In this document: in pieces, positions 1 to 7,983 of the stretch
How positions within the stretch are numbered: position 1 is the first letter of the stretch
How the letters are laid out: every line of letters starts with the position of its first letter
Assembly: GCA_903939115.1 (NCBI GenBank)
Contig: CAJAFV010000073.1
Span: 20,057-84,056, forward strand
Origin: an uncultured Geobacteraceae bacterium
Lineage (GTDB): Bacteria > Desulfobacterota > Desulfuromonadia > Geobacterales > Pseudopelobacteraceae
Length of the DNA: 64,000 nucleotides
Reading direction: 5' to 3'
Notes under the pieces: generated by a model
Database searches by the model: none
What the model was told of the DNA's origin: nothing
What the model saw: only the letters and a program-made list of their open reading frames with translations
Made by a program: the position numbers and the translations under genes

Positions 1-536
1 TCACGCGAAAGGGCGCGGAGTATTTTGTTGTGACCTCCAATGTCGATGGCCAGTTTCAAAAAGCCGGTTATGCCGATGACAGGATTCTGGAAGTCCATGG
101 GTCAATCCACTGGCTGCAGTGCCAGACGCCGTGCAGCAGAACCGTCTGGGGTAATAATGAGGCTTTCCGGATTGATGCAGCCACCATGCGCGCACGCCAG
201 CCACTTCCCCGCTGCCCGGAGTGCGGAGAGGTCAGTCGCCCCAATATTCTCATGTTCGGCGACTGGTCATGGCTGCCGGACAGAGCCCGTATGCAGGAAA
301 ATGCGTTTGACCGTTTTTTGAGAGCGCATGGAGATCGCAGGATAGCGGTGATAGAGCTGGGAGCGGGAAGTGCTATCCCCACGATTCGGGCGACGTCGGA
401 GCGGATCGGGTGGCATCTTGAACAGGCGACGGTCATTCGTATCAATCCACGGGAGCCCGAGATAAAGGAGCCCCATATTTCATTGACCTGTGGTGCATTG
501 GAAGGTCTGCAGGCAATTGACGCACTGCTGGAATGA
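1..536 (+). CDS. Sir2-family NAD-dependent protein deacylase, 5'-truncated
   Basis: The reading frame is open from the first bases, so the N-terminal Rossmann half is outside the window and only about 178 C-terminal residues remain. Visible sirtuin signatures are SNVDGQ, the catalytic-histidine motif EVHGS, a zinc ribbon made of a CX4C pair (CQTPC) and a CX2C pair (CPECG), RPNILMFGD, and GAGSAIPTIR in the NAD-binding region. Family knowledge: removal of acyl groups from lysine using NAD+ as co-substrate. The gene ends just before a dispersed repeat. It could be a Sir2-like domain of a larger protein; the missing N-terminus would decide this. Confidence 0.85.
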   Translation, partial: TRKGAEYFVVTSNVDGQFQKAGYADDRILEVHGSIHWLQCQTPCSRTVWGNNEAFRIDAATMRARQPLPRCPECGEVSRPNILMFGDWSWLPDRARMQENAFDRFLRAHGDRRIAVIELGAGSAIPTIRATSERIGWHLEQATVIRINPREPEIKEPHISLTCGALEGLQAIDALLE

Positions 537-544
537 TACCTGAG

Positions 545-672
545 TAACACCAATTTCAAATCAGAGATGCCATCAAGGCGGCGAGGATTGAGGCGACGAA
601 GGCATACAAACAGTATGCTGAGGAGCCGAAGACGAGCCAACGAAGATGGGGCTTTGATCTGGAATTGGTATA
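545..672. repeat. Dispersed 128-bp palindromic repeat, copy 1 (MITE-like)
   Basis: A second, diverged copy lies at 49814-49942. The ends are inverted repeats (TAACACCAATTTCAAATCA at the left; the right end read in reverse begins TATACCAATTCCAGATCA). The centre holds a GCATAC/GTATGC stem which in the other copy is CGTAC/GTACG, so the pairing is kept while the bases change. It has no coding potential. Both copies begin at or within 10 bases of the stop codon of the gene upstream. Confidence 0.8.
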
Positions 673-683
673 ACAGGCTGAAA

Positions 684-1418
684 TCAGGAATGCGAGGGGG
701 GAAGCGAATTGATGTGGGTTGCAGTCTCCCGCTCCAACAGACAGCCGCTGCGCAGGTCGGTATCTTCGGCGGCGTTGATAAGGCGCTTGGTTGCAGAGAG
801 TGCCGCCAGGGGATTGCTGGCTATCCGCTCGGCAAGCTTGACCACCTGCGGCCAGAAATCGTCAGTGGCATATACTCTGTCCACCAGGCCCATTCTGAGG
901 GCATCAGCAGAGCTGTAGGGTTCTGAAGTCATGAACATTTCCCGGGCAAAATTTTTCCCGACGATGTGAGGCAGTTTGTGCGTCCCGCAAAAACCGGTGA
1001 TGATGCCGAGTTTAGCCCCGGAATGTCCAATACCTAACCCCTCTGTGGCAATGCGGATATCGCACGACATGGCGAGGTCGCAGCCGCCCCCCATAGTGAT
1101 GCCGTTCAGGGCGCAGATGACCGGTTTTGAGCAGGACTCAATCTGGTCGAACAGGGATTGGCCGAGTTCGGCAAAATGAAAGGCGTCGCCGGGAGAAAAG
1201 TTCACCATCTGGCCGATATCGGCTCCTGCAGCAAAGGATTCTCCCGGATAGCCGCTGAGAACAACGGCCTGTGCCGATTCATCCGCCTCAAGTTGAGCAA
1301 ACGCACGCTTCAGCTCGCGGATAGTGGTGACGGAGAGTTTGTTGAAGCGTGAACCGGATCCGAGCAGAATATACCCGACCCGGTTCACTACCTCTATGCG
1401 GATCTTATTGTAAGGCAT
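684..1418 (-). CDS. Enoyl-CoA hydratase/isomerase (crotonase) family protein
   Basis: 244 residues, the usual crotonase length. Oxyanion-hole motifs are visible: FAAGADIGQM (about residues 61-70) and GGGCDLAMSCDIR (about 110-122). In crotonases the two peptide NH groups of such motifs stabilise a CoA-thioester enolate. The glutamates typical of a true hydratase are not clearly in place, so hydratase, isomerase or another acyl-CoA activity are all possible. The start codon overlaps the stop of the mutase subunit upstream (TGATG), which suggests translational coupling. It is the last gene of a minus-strand operon with cobO and a second crotonase. Confidence 0.82.
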   Translation of the reverse strand: MPYNKIRIEVVNRVGYILLGSGSRFNKLSVTTIRELKRAFAQLEADESAQAVVLSGYPGESFAAGADIGQMVNFSPGDAFHFAELGQSLFDQIESCSKPVICALNGITMGGGCDLAMSCDIRIATEGLGIGHSGAKLGIITGFCGTHKLPHIVGKNFAREMFMTSEPYSSADALRMGLVDRVYATDDFWPQVVKLAERIASNPLAALSATKRLINAAEDTDLRSGCLLERETATHINSLPPSHS

Positions 1419-1822
1419 CAGGCTCGTGGCTGCACGTTGTCCTTCACCCAGGCAACAATATCTTCCGTGGAAGTGCCGGGGGTAAACACCTCGCAGATGC
1501 CGGTCGCTTTCAGTCCGGGGATGTCTTCTTCCGGAATAACCCCTCCACCGAAAACCTTGATGTCGTCAACCCCTTTTTCCTTGAAGAGCTGCATGACTTT
1601 CGGGAGCAGAGTGTTGTGAGCACCGGATAGAATCGAGAGGCCGACGCAGTCAACATCTTCCTGGATAGCGGCCGAGACGATCTGCTCCGGAGTCTGGTGC
1701 AGGCCGGTATAGATGACCTCGAAACCGGCGTCGCGAAACGCACGGGCGATAATTTTGGCACCCCGATCATGGCCGTCCAGCCCCGGTTTTCCGACAAGTA
1801 CGCGTAATGTTCTTTCAGCCAT
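1418..1822 (-). CDS. Cobalamin-binding subunit of an acyl-CoA mutase (methylmalonyl-CoA mutase C-terminal domain type)
   Basis: 134 residues forming one B12-binding Rossmann domain. The base-off cobalamin motif DGHDRG (DxHxxG) appears at about residues 16-21, followed by GLHQTPEQI, an [10 protein letters not shown] segment and the GGGVIP loop typical of mutase small domains. This is the small subunit or detached C-terminal domain only. The large catalytic TIM-barrel subunit is not in the window, so the substrate (methylmalonyl-, isobutyryl- or ethylmalonyl-CoA) cannot be assigned. Placement beside a cobalamin adenosyltransferase fits: adenosylcobalamin is the cofactor. Confidence 0.9.
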   Translation of the reverse strand: MAERTLRVLVGKPGLDGHDRGAKIIARAFRDAGFEVIYTGLHQTPEQIVSAAIQEDVDCVGLSILSGAHNTLLPKVMQLFKEKGVDDIKVFGGGVIPEEDIPGLKATGICEVFTPGTSTEDIVAWVKDNVQPRA

Positions 1823-1879
1823 GGTACGTTACCTCCCAAAGATAAATTAACTTCGTAAACTACAAACTTTCTAAAGGTT

Positions 1880-2404
1880 TTACATTTCTATGCCGATTCT
1901 GGCCGGGACACCGGCATTATAGTAATGCTTGATCTCGCGCATCTCGGTAACCAGATCCGCTGCTTCGATAATCCTCTCGTCAGCATTGCGTCCCGTCAGC
2001 ACCAGTTCGGTTTTTTTCGGCTTATTGCTGATTAGATCCAGCACCTGCTCAACGTCAATCAGGCCGAAGCCGACCGCGCCGTTAATTTCATCGCAGATAA
2101 AAAGGTCAAATTCGCCGGAAGCTAACAGTTCAACGGCCTGAATGAGTGCTTCCTGAGCGACCAGCCGGTCTTCAGCGATGTCTTTGGTGTTTACCCATCC
2201 CGGTCTGCCGCTCTGAATAATCGTCAGCAGTGCGAGCTTTTCGGCAGCCAGATGTTCGCCATAGCGACCGCTCCCTTTGATAAACTGGAACATGCAGACC
2301 TTAAGGTCGCGTCCGACTGCCCGCAGCGCCAGTCCGAGTGCCGCAGTGGTTTTTCCTTTGCCATTACCTGTGTAGACCTGGACATAGCCCTGTTCCAGCG
2401 ACAT
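1880..2404 (-). CDS. cobO: Cob(I)alamin adenosyltransferase, CobA/CobO/BtuR type
   Basis: 174 residues with the P-loop YTGNGKGKTTAALG near the N-terminus (about 11-24) and the conserved family segments FQFIKG and FDLFICDEINGA. The enzyme transfers the adenosyl group of ATP to reduced cobalamin or corrinoid, giving adenosylcobalamin. It sits between a crotonase gene and the B12-binding mutase subunit, so it probably makes the cofactor used by that mutase, with a possible further role in de novo cobalamin synthesis (cbi genes at 30-33 kb). It starts 3 bases after the upstream gene's stop, consistent with one transcript. Confidence 0.93.
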   Translation of the reverse strand: MSLEQGYVQVYTGNGKGKTTAALGLALRAVGRDLKVCMFQFIKGSGRYGEHLAAEKLALLTIIQSGRPGWVNTKDIAEDRLVAQEALIQAVELLASGEFDLFICDEINGAVGFGLIDVEQVLDLISNKPKKTELVLTGRNADERIIEAADLVTEMREIKHYYNAGVPARIGIEM

Positions 2405-2407
2405 GTT

Positions 2408-3175
2408 TTATTCCCCTTTAAAATGCGGCGCACGCTTATCGAGAAATGCCTGCATCCCCTCACGCTGGTCAAAGCTCGAAAAACAGAGGGCAAATGCATC
2501 GCGTTCAAGCATGCAGGCGGTTTGCAGATCGATATCATACCCCGCATTGACGACTTCTCCGCCGATACGGATGGCGTTTGCACTGCGTGTGCAGATATGT
2601 TCGAGCAGTTTTTCTGCCTGCGTCAAAGCTTCTCCAACAGGGTAGAGACGGTTTATCAGGGCGATCCGGTAGGCTTCTTCGGCGTCAATGAGGTCGCCGC
2701 TGTAGATCAGCTCTTTTGTTTTTGATTTGCCTACCAGTCGGGCAAGTCGCTGAGAGCCTCCGCAGAAAGGGATCTGCCCTGTTGCGATACCAGGAAAGCC
2801 AAAACTGGCTGACCGCGATGCCACGATAAAGTCGCAGGCCAGCGCAATTTCCAGGCCCAATCCGGAACATTCCACCTCGATGACAGCTATGGTCGGCTTG
2901 CCGGTCTTCTCAAGGTTGAACATGGTTTTCTGGCCAAAGGCGGACAATTGTGATGCGGTCTGTGGAGATGCTGTGCCTTCAGTTGAACAGTTACAAAAGC
3001 CGCTCTCTGAACCGGTTAAAAGAATGCCTTTGATCTCCTCGGTGCCCGCCAGAGACGCTGTCTGACGATGCAGATATTCCAAGAGTTCCCGTGAAGAAAC
3101 GGTGCTTTTTCCGGAAATAGTCAGAATGGCCACGCCGTTTGTTGTCGTTCGGGTGGTGCCAACTCTGTCAGGCAT
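2408..3175 (-). CDS. Enoyl-CoA hydratase/isomerase (crotonase) family protein, second copy
   Basis: 255 residues, first gene of the minus-strand operon. Crotonase features include the SGLGLEIALACDFIVAS segment (second oxyanion-hole region) and FGFPGIATGQIPFCGGSQRLARLVG. The first oxyanion-hole region is atypical: SESGFCNCSTEGTAS replaces the usual FxAGxDL pattern. It may therefore be a divergent or specialised member. It differs clearly from the copy at 684-1418, so this is not a recent duplication. Context suggests a pathway of CoA-ester rearrangement involving the B12 mutase. Confidence 0.78.
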   Translation of the reverse strand: MPDRVGTTRTTTNGVAILTISGKSTVSSRELLEYLHRQTASLAGTEEIKGILLTGSESGFCNCSTEGTASPQTASQLSAFGQKTMFNLEKTGKPTIAVIEVECSGLGLEIALACDFIVASRSASFGFPGIATGQIPFCGGSQRLARLVGKSKTKELIYSGDLIDAEEAYRIALINRLYPVGEALTQAEKLLEHICTRSANAIRIGGEVVNAGYDIDLQTACMLERDAFALCFSSFDQREGMQAFLDKRAPHFKGE

Positions 3176-3216
3176 ACTGTTGATCCTGTTAAGCGGGTGA
3201 TTGAATTAGCGGCGCG

Positions 3217-3245
3217 ACTATAACAATTCAACTGTATACGGTCAA
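3217..3245 (-). promoter_or_regulatory. Sigma-70-type promoter of the crotonase/cobO/mutase operon
   Basis: Read on the minus strand: TTGACC (3245-3240), a 17-base spacer, then TATAGT (3222-3217), about 40 bases ahead of the first gene. The spacer holds a GTATAC core resembling the core of the operator found in front of the GntR gene (25590-25608). Confidence 0.65.
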
Positions 3246-3308
3246 GAAAAGCTTTGGTTTGATTTCACTGAAAATAAAATTGCTTCGGAATAATAAATCA
3301 GAAGTAAA

Positions 3309-3353
3309 AAACTTTGCGGAAGGCTTCTCTATAACCTATACTTCGCGAAGTTT
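3309..3353. promoter_or_regulatory. Inverted repeat in the leader of the glutamate dehydrogenase gene
   Basis: An arm at 3309-3322 and an arm at 3341-3353 can pair with two mismatches. The second arm lies in a perfect 12-base palindrome, ACTTCGCGAAGT (3340-3351). It ends about 28 bases before the start codon and could be an operator or an RNA hairpin. No T-run follows, so it is not an ordinary terminator. Confidence 0.35.
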
Positions 3354-3380
3354 GATATTTTCTTCAAGGGAGAAATGATC

Positions 3381-6356
3381 ATGCACCTGACTTCGCTTGT
3401 CCGCCGCACCGCCCAGGGATCTCGAATCGCTGCAGAGAAGAATGCCGCCTGGCTCCAGAAGCATATGAGCCCCTACTTCTTTCAAGCCATGGCGGATGAA
3501 GATAACGCTTTGACGCTGCTGGCGCGAGAGATGGGCTGTCTGCAGCATAACCGGCATCTGATACTGACTGACAGCGATAAACGGTTGGTCGTAGCCTGTT
3601 GTAATCATCCCGGTTCTCTCTATGGTACCCTGACCAAATTGGGCGACAGAGAGATATCCTATGCCATGTTTTCCCACTCGAATGCCTCTATGCCATCTCT
3701 TCATGATGAGCTTGAAATCCAGCGCTTCGAGTTTGACCGTCGCCGGAATCAGGATATCGATCTGACGCGTGAGCTTGACATTCCTGCAGCACTGGTGAGA
3801 AAGGTGCGCACCGAACTGCGCTCAACGTTTCCCGACTTTGACCTGAAAAAACTCGATCGACTGCTGAAAATACTCTGGCTTAATAACGAAAACTATGTCC
3901 GGATGTCACCACCTACCCGTGTTGCCTATCTGATCTGGCTGTTTGACAGTGCGAACTCCTCAGGCGGGCTGTTCCTTGATATCGGTCAGGTAGAACGCGA
4001 AGGAGTCAATGAAACAAGGGTGCTGTTCGGCGTCGGCAATCCGCCGCAGAAAGATTTTCTCCTGCAGTTGCTCGAGGTTTTCAACCGTCTTGATGTCGGT
4101 ATCCGCAGGGCCTATTGCCTGACCATTTCAAATGGTGTCCATCCATACTTCCTCGGTTCGTTTCTCGTTATCAGCCGCAAGGGTGAGGATATTTCTCCGG
4201 AGAGCCCCCTGGCAGACAGTCTGAGGCGTGAGCTGTGTACAACCCAGATACTCTCCTCGTCAACCGAGGCGTATCATGAATATGTTGTGAAAGGGCGGCT
4301 CTCAGGCGAGGATGCCGCACTGGTTAATGCGTGTGTCTCTTTCTGTCACACAAGTCTGGCCCACGGTCAGCCGGAACGGTTCGGTCGTGATGACGTTCAG
4401 AGCGCCTTTTATGATCATCCTGAAATGGCCCAGCTTCTGATACGGCTGTTCCGGGTGCGCTTTGATCCGGAGTTGCAAGAGCGCGATACACTTTATACTG
4501 CCGCTCTTGCCGAAGTACAGGCTGCTGTTGAAGGCTATAATACTGGTCATCGCTGGCTCGATGATATCAGGCGCGGCGTCTATCGCTGCTGCCTGCTGCT
4601 GATAACCCACACCCTTAAAACAAACTTTTTTGTGGTGGAAAAGCAGGCGCTGGCCTTTCGTCTCGATCCCGGCTATCTGCGGCTGTTAGGCCGGGAGTTT
4701 ACCGCAGACCTGCCGGAAGCGCTCCCGTTTCGTGTTACGTTTTTCTTCAGCCGTTTCGGTGCCGGCTATCACGTCGGGTTCTCGGATATTGCCCGTGGCG
4801 GCTGGCGCACGGTCATAGCCCGTAGTGCCGATGACTTTATTACCTCGACCAACACCATCTTCCGCGAAGTATATGTTCTGGCAAATACCCAGCAGCTGAA
4901 GAACAAAGATATCTATGAAGGGGGCTCAAAGCTGGCGGTCGTACTGGATGCCTCTGACCTGGAACAGGCGGGGAGTGAAGCGGAAAACTTCCGTCTCTAC
5001 AAGCTGCAATATGGTATCGCCAACGCGTTCCTCGATATTTTTATCACCGAAAACGGCAAAGCGAAAGACCGCCGGGTTGTCGACTACTACTGTGATGATG
5101 AGCCGATCGAAATCGGCCCTGACGAGAATATGCACGACGGTATGATCGAGGCGATAGCCGCCCTGTCAAAAAAACGGGGCTATATGCTCGGTGTCGGCAT
5201 CATGTCCAGCAAACGTTTCGGCATCAACCACAAGGAGTACGGCGTTACCTCGACCGGTGTGGTCACGTTTGCAGAAATCACCATGGCTGAAACGGTCGGG
5301 ATCAACATGCGCAGCGACACATTCTCGCTCAAGATGACCGGTGGCCCGAATGGGGACGTTGCCGGCAATTGCCTGCGCATCATGCTTGAACGCTGCCCCC
5401 GAATGCAGGTCCGCCTGATTCTTGACGGGACAGCCGCTCTGTATGACCCAAGCGGTATAAGTCACGACGAATTACGTCGCATTACGCTCACTTCTGACCT
5501 GGATGCGTTTGATTCGGCCTTTCTGGGCATCGACGGCTATATAATTTATCGGACCGGTCGGCGCTTGGAAGGGTTGAAGGAATCACATCGGAAGGTTATG
5601 CGCACACCTGACGGCATTGTTGAAGAGTGGCTTGATATCGATGACTTCAACCGCCTCTACAACAGCCTGGTCTTTACCGTTAAGGCCGATCTTTTCGTTC
5701 CGGCCGGTGGGCGTCCAGAGACGATTGACGCCCAGAACTGGCAGCTGTTTCTCGATGAAAACGGCGTGCCGTCTTCAGGGGTGGTCATTGAAGGAGCCAA
5801 TTCCTTTATCACTCCTGAAGCACGTATCAAGCTGCAGAAGAGCGGTGTAGCACTGATGCGGGACTCCTCTGCAAACAAATGCGGCGTTATCTCGTCATCG
5901 TACGAAATTATTGCCAATCTGCTGCTGACCGAACGTGAATTTATGGAGCAGAAAGAGCGCTATGCCGGTGATGTTCTGACAATACTGGAAAAACGGGCCG
6001 CTGATGAGGCGCGACTGATACTGCTGCGCTATAAGGAAGCCGGCGGGACTCTTCTCTATAGCGAGATTTCCGAAACGATCAGCCATAATATTAATAATCT
6101 TTACACGCGGCTGTTTGACTTCTTCTCGCTTCGCCCCGAACTCTGTCTGCAGGCTCCTTTTCGCCAGGCGATCACGAGCCATCTCCCGCGCATGCTGCAG
6201 GAAACTGCTCAGTACCGGCAGCGGGTCGGTAAGCTGCCGCAAAAATACCTCTGTGCAATTCTGGCTTCCGAGATCGCTTCATCTTTGGTCTACAGCGGCA
6301 GCAGTGATGCCGATTTTGAAGATATGATCCGTCGGCATCTCGCCAGGGTGTTGTAA
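3381..6356 (+). CDS. Large NAD-dependent glutamate dehydrogenase family protein
   Basis: About 991 residues, far longer than hexameric GDHs (about 450) and shorter than the 1600-residue LGDH class. It resembles the roughly 1000-residue GDH found in Geobacter-like bacteria. The C-terminal half carries the dehydrogenase core: HVGFSDIARGGWR, NKDIYEGGSKLAVVLD, TGGPNGDVAGN, and the NAD-domain signature EGANSFITPEARIKL with SSANKCGVISSSYEI. The reaction would be oxidative deamination of glutamate to 2-oxoglutarate. I chose ATG 3381 because AAGGGAG (3366-3372) lies 8 bases ahead; ATG 3375 is too close. It is preceded by an inverted repeat and diverges from the crotonase operon. Confidence 0.88.
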   Translation: MHLTSLVRRTAQGSRIAAEKNAAWLQKHMSPYFFQAMADEDNALTLLAREMGCLQHNRHLILTDSDKRLVVACCNHPGSLYGTLTKLGDREISYAMFSHSNASMPSLHDELEIQRFEFDRRRNQDIDLTRELDIPAALVRKVRTELRSTFPDFDLKKLDRLLKILWLNNENYVRMSPPTRVAYLIWLFDSANSSGGLFLDIGQVEREGVNETRVLFGVGNPPQKDFLLQLLEVFNRLDVGIRRAYCLTISNGVHPYFLGSFLVISRKGEDISPESPLADSLRRELCTTQILSSSTEAYHEYVVKGRLSGEDAALVNACVSFCHTSLAHGQPERFGRDDVQSAFYDHPEMAQLLIRLFRVRFDPELQERDTLYTAALAEVQAAVEGYNTGHRWLDDIRRGVYRCCLLLITHTLKTNFFVVEKQALAFRLDPGYLRLLGREFTADLPEALPFRVTFFFSRFGAGYHVGFSDIARGGWRTVIARSADDFITSTNTIFREVYVLANTQQLKNKDIYEGGSKLAVVLDASDLEQAGSEAENFRLYKLQYGIANAFLDIFITENGKAKDRRVVDYYCDDEPIEIGPDENMHDGMIEAIAALSKKRGYMLGVGIMSSKRFGINHKEYGVTSTGVVTFAEITMAETVGINMRSDTFSLKMTGGPNGDVAGNCLRIMLERCPRMQVRLILDGTAALYDPSGISHDELRRITLTSDLDAFDSAFLGIDGYIIYRTGRRLEGLKESHRKVMRTPDGIVEEWLDIDDFNRLYNSLVFTVKADLFVPAGGRPETIDAQNWQLFLDENGVPSSGVVIEGANSFITPEARIKLQKSGVALMRDSSANKCGVISSSYEIIANLLLTEREFMEQKERYAGDVLTILEKRAADEARLILLRYKEAGGTLLYSEISETISHNINNLYTRLFDFFSLRPELCLQAPFRQAITSHLPRMLQETAQYRQRVGKLPQKYLCAILASEIASSLVYSGSSDADFEDMIRRHLARVL

Positions 6357-6446
6357 ATTTTACTTTTATTGCGTTAGGCTGTTGTGCTAGAAAACAAGCT
6401 GATTATTTCATTCACCATTTAGATGCCACATAAAAAGGAGTCTGCT

Positions 6447-6692
6447 ATGTCAACCAATAACGATAATGCCGCTGCTGCTGTGATCGCTTTTGTTTCCGGT
6501 GCCGTAATCGGTGCCGCTGCCGCGCTGCTGCTCGCCCCGGCGCCTGGTCGTGAAATACGTGGGAAAATCTCCGATTTGGGAGAAACCGCTGCCGAACGCA
6601 TGAGACGGCTTGCCCGCGAGGCGAAATTCAGGACTTCATCCAAAACCAAGGGCGCCGATTATGAGTATGATGGCGGAGACGCCTGGATTTAA
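6447..6692 (+). CDS. YtxH-domain small membrane-associated protein
   Basis: 81 residues. A hydrophobic Ala/Gly-rich segment (about 9-30) is followed by LLLAPAPGREIRGKISDLGE, the YtxH-family pattern of one membrane helix, an AP-x-GxxxR motif and an amphipathic charged tail. Function is not established; such proteins are often tied to envelope stress. ATG 6447 was chosen because AAAAAGGAG sits 6 bases upstream; the earlier ATG 6423 has no ribosome-binding site. It lies between gdh and queF on the plus strand. Confidence 0.75.
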   Translation: MSTNNDNAAAAVIAFVSGAVIGAAAALLLAPAPGREIRGKISDLGETAAERMRRLAREAKFRTSSKTKGADYEYDGGDAWI

Positions 6693-6713
6693 ATAAATCA
6701 GGGATGTGACTGA

Positions 6714-7145
6714 ATGGAATTACACGATGCACTGAAATCACTTGGTTCAGGCGCTACCACCTATAACTATGACAAGCCGGATGCCGGACTGTTGGAAGCG
6801 TTCCCGAGTCCTTTTGCCAAAGTGGAGCTGAACTCTGCCGGGGTTGTTGGGACCCTGCATATCGAATGCCCTGAATTTACCTGCCTCTGCCCGATGACCG
6901 GTCAGCCGGATTTCGGGAAGATTGTCATTGATTATCAGCCTGACCAGCTTTGTGTCGAGAGCAAGAGCCTGAAGCTGTACCTTGGTTCGTTCCGGATGCA
7001 TGGCGAATTTCATGAAGCGGGGGTCAACCGCATCTGCAATGATCTGGTGAAGCTTCTCGAGCCGGTATGCCTGACGGTGCGGGGTGAATTTACCCCTCGC
7101 GGCGGCATCCCGTTCTGGCCGACGGCTGAGTACCGAAAGAAATAA
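6714..7145 (+). CDS. queF: NADPH-dependent 7-cyano-7-deazaguanine (preQ0) reductase
   Basis: 143 residues, the single-domain (type I) QueF length. [14 protein letters not shown] contains the nucleophilic cysteine (C59) and the conserved aspartate. [13 protein letters not shown] and the following FHE form the substrate/NADPH-binding QueF motif. It reduces preQ0 to preQ1 in queuosine synthesis. The pathway partner queC lies at 62698-63372 in the same window. It starts 21 bases after the YtxH gene and 25 bases before the EF-P-like gene, so these may be co-transcribed. Confidence 0.96.
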   Translation: MELHDALKSLGSGATTYNYDKPDAGLLEAFPSPFAKVELNSAGVVGTLHIECPEFTCLCPMTGQPDFGKIVIDYQPDQLCVESKSLKLYLGSFRMHGEFHEAGVNRICNDLVKLLEPVCLTVRGEFTPRGGIPFWPTAEYRKK

Positions 7146-7170
7146 CCATTACCAAGGAGAATTAATCTGC

Positions 7171-7734
7171 ATGTTTTCTACATCCGACTTTAAAAAAGGG
7201 CTTGTCATTCAACTGGATGGCGCGCCCTGTTTGATCACTGATATCAACATCAGTTCGCCCACCGCGCGTGGCGCCAACACTATGGTAAAGACCAAATACC
7301 GCAACCTGATTACAGGCCAGGTATTGGAGAAAACGTTCCGCTCGGGCGATAAGGTGGATGAAGCCGATTTTGAGCGCCACAAAGGACAGTTCCTGTATGC
7401 CGACGGCGGCAACGGTGTGTTTATGGATCTTGAAAACTATGAACAATTCGATATGCCGGCTGATGAGTTTGAGCCGCTGTCACTGTATCTGCTTGATGGC
7501 ACTGAAGTCGTTCTCGGGCTGTTTGAAGGGCGGATGGTTAATGTTGATTTGCCGATGACGGTTGAGTTGTCAGTGGTAGAAACACCGCCGGTAATGAAAA
7601 ACGCTACCGCTACAGCAGAAACAAAGGAAGCAATTCTTGAAACCGGTTTGAAAATACGGGTTCCGCCGTATCTTGAGTCTGGTGAAAAGGTGAAAGTCGA
7701 TACGCGGGATGGACGTTTTCTCTCCCGCGCCTAA
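7171..7734 (+). CDS. efpL: Elongation factor P-like protein, EfpL/YeiP type
   Basis: 187 residues with the three-domain EF-P layout: KOW-like N-terminal domain, central OB domain, C-terminal OB domain ending RVPPYLESGEKVKVDTRDGRFLSRA. The loop that enters the peptidyl-transferase centre reads SSPTARGANT, so the tip residue (R33) is arginine, as in YeiP/EfpL, rather than the lysine of bacterial EF-P modified by EpmA. Family role: relief of ribosome stalling at polyproline and related motifs. ATG 7171 follows AAGGAGA at a good distance. A separate canonical efp would be expected elsewhere in the genome. Confidence 0.88.
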   Translation: MFSTSDFKKGLVIQLDGAPCLITDINISSPTARGANTMVKTKYRNLITGQVLEKTFRSGDKVDEADFERHKGQFLYADGGNGVFMDLENYEQFDMPADEFEPLSLYLLDGTEVVLGLFEGRMVNVDLPMTVELSVVETPPVMKNATATAETKEAILETGLKIRVPPYLESGEKVKVDTRDGRFLSRA

Positions 7735-7748
7735 CTGGTTAAAATTGC

Positions 7749-7777
7749 TTGACAGGGGTGCGAGTCTCCTCTATTAT
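7749..7777 (+). promoter_or_regulatory. Strong sigma-70 promoter for the CAU tRNA
   Basis: TTGACA (7749-7754), a 17-base spacer and TATTAT (7772-7777) lie 13 bases before the mature tRNA 5' end. The -35 box is consensus and the -10 box differs at one base. Confidence 0.85.
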
Positions 7778-7790
7778 GCAACTCCCCTAC

Positions 7791-7867
7791 GGGCCTATAG
7801 CTCAGTTGGCTAGAGCCACCGGCTCATAACCGGTTGGTCCCAGGTTCGAGTCCTGGTGGGCCCACCA
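7791..7867 (+). tRNA. tRNA with CAU anticodon, probably tRNA-Ile2 (lysidine-modified); elongator tRNA-Met possible
   Basis: A 77-base cloverleaf with encoded CCA. The acceptor stem GGGCCTA pairs with TGGGCCC (one wobble), the anticodon arm is ACCGG-CTCATAA-CCGGT, and the T arm is CCAGG-TTCGAGT-CCTGG. GGCTCATAACC around the anticodon and C4/C5 in the acceptor stem resemble bacterial tRNA-Ile(CAU) substrates of TilS more than elongator Met tRNAs. Presence of the tRNA is certain; the amino acid identity is inference. Confidence 0.95.
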
Positions 7868-7940
7868 TTTCATATTTCGAGGGATAAACGCCGGATGCCG
7901 GCCAGATATTTGGGAACGCCCCGTTATCATACCTCACCAC

Positions 7941-7972
7941 GAGAGTGCACACCGCAAGGTTGCACTCTTTTT
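7941..7972 (+). terminator. Rho-independent terminator after the tRNA
   Basis: AGAGTGCA (7942-7949) pairs with TGCACTCT (7961-7968) across an 11-base loop and is followed by T residues. It lies about 75 bases past the tRNA and just ahead of the NIF3-like gene. Confidence 0.8.
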
Positions 7973-7983
7973 AATTGTAGCCG

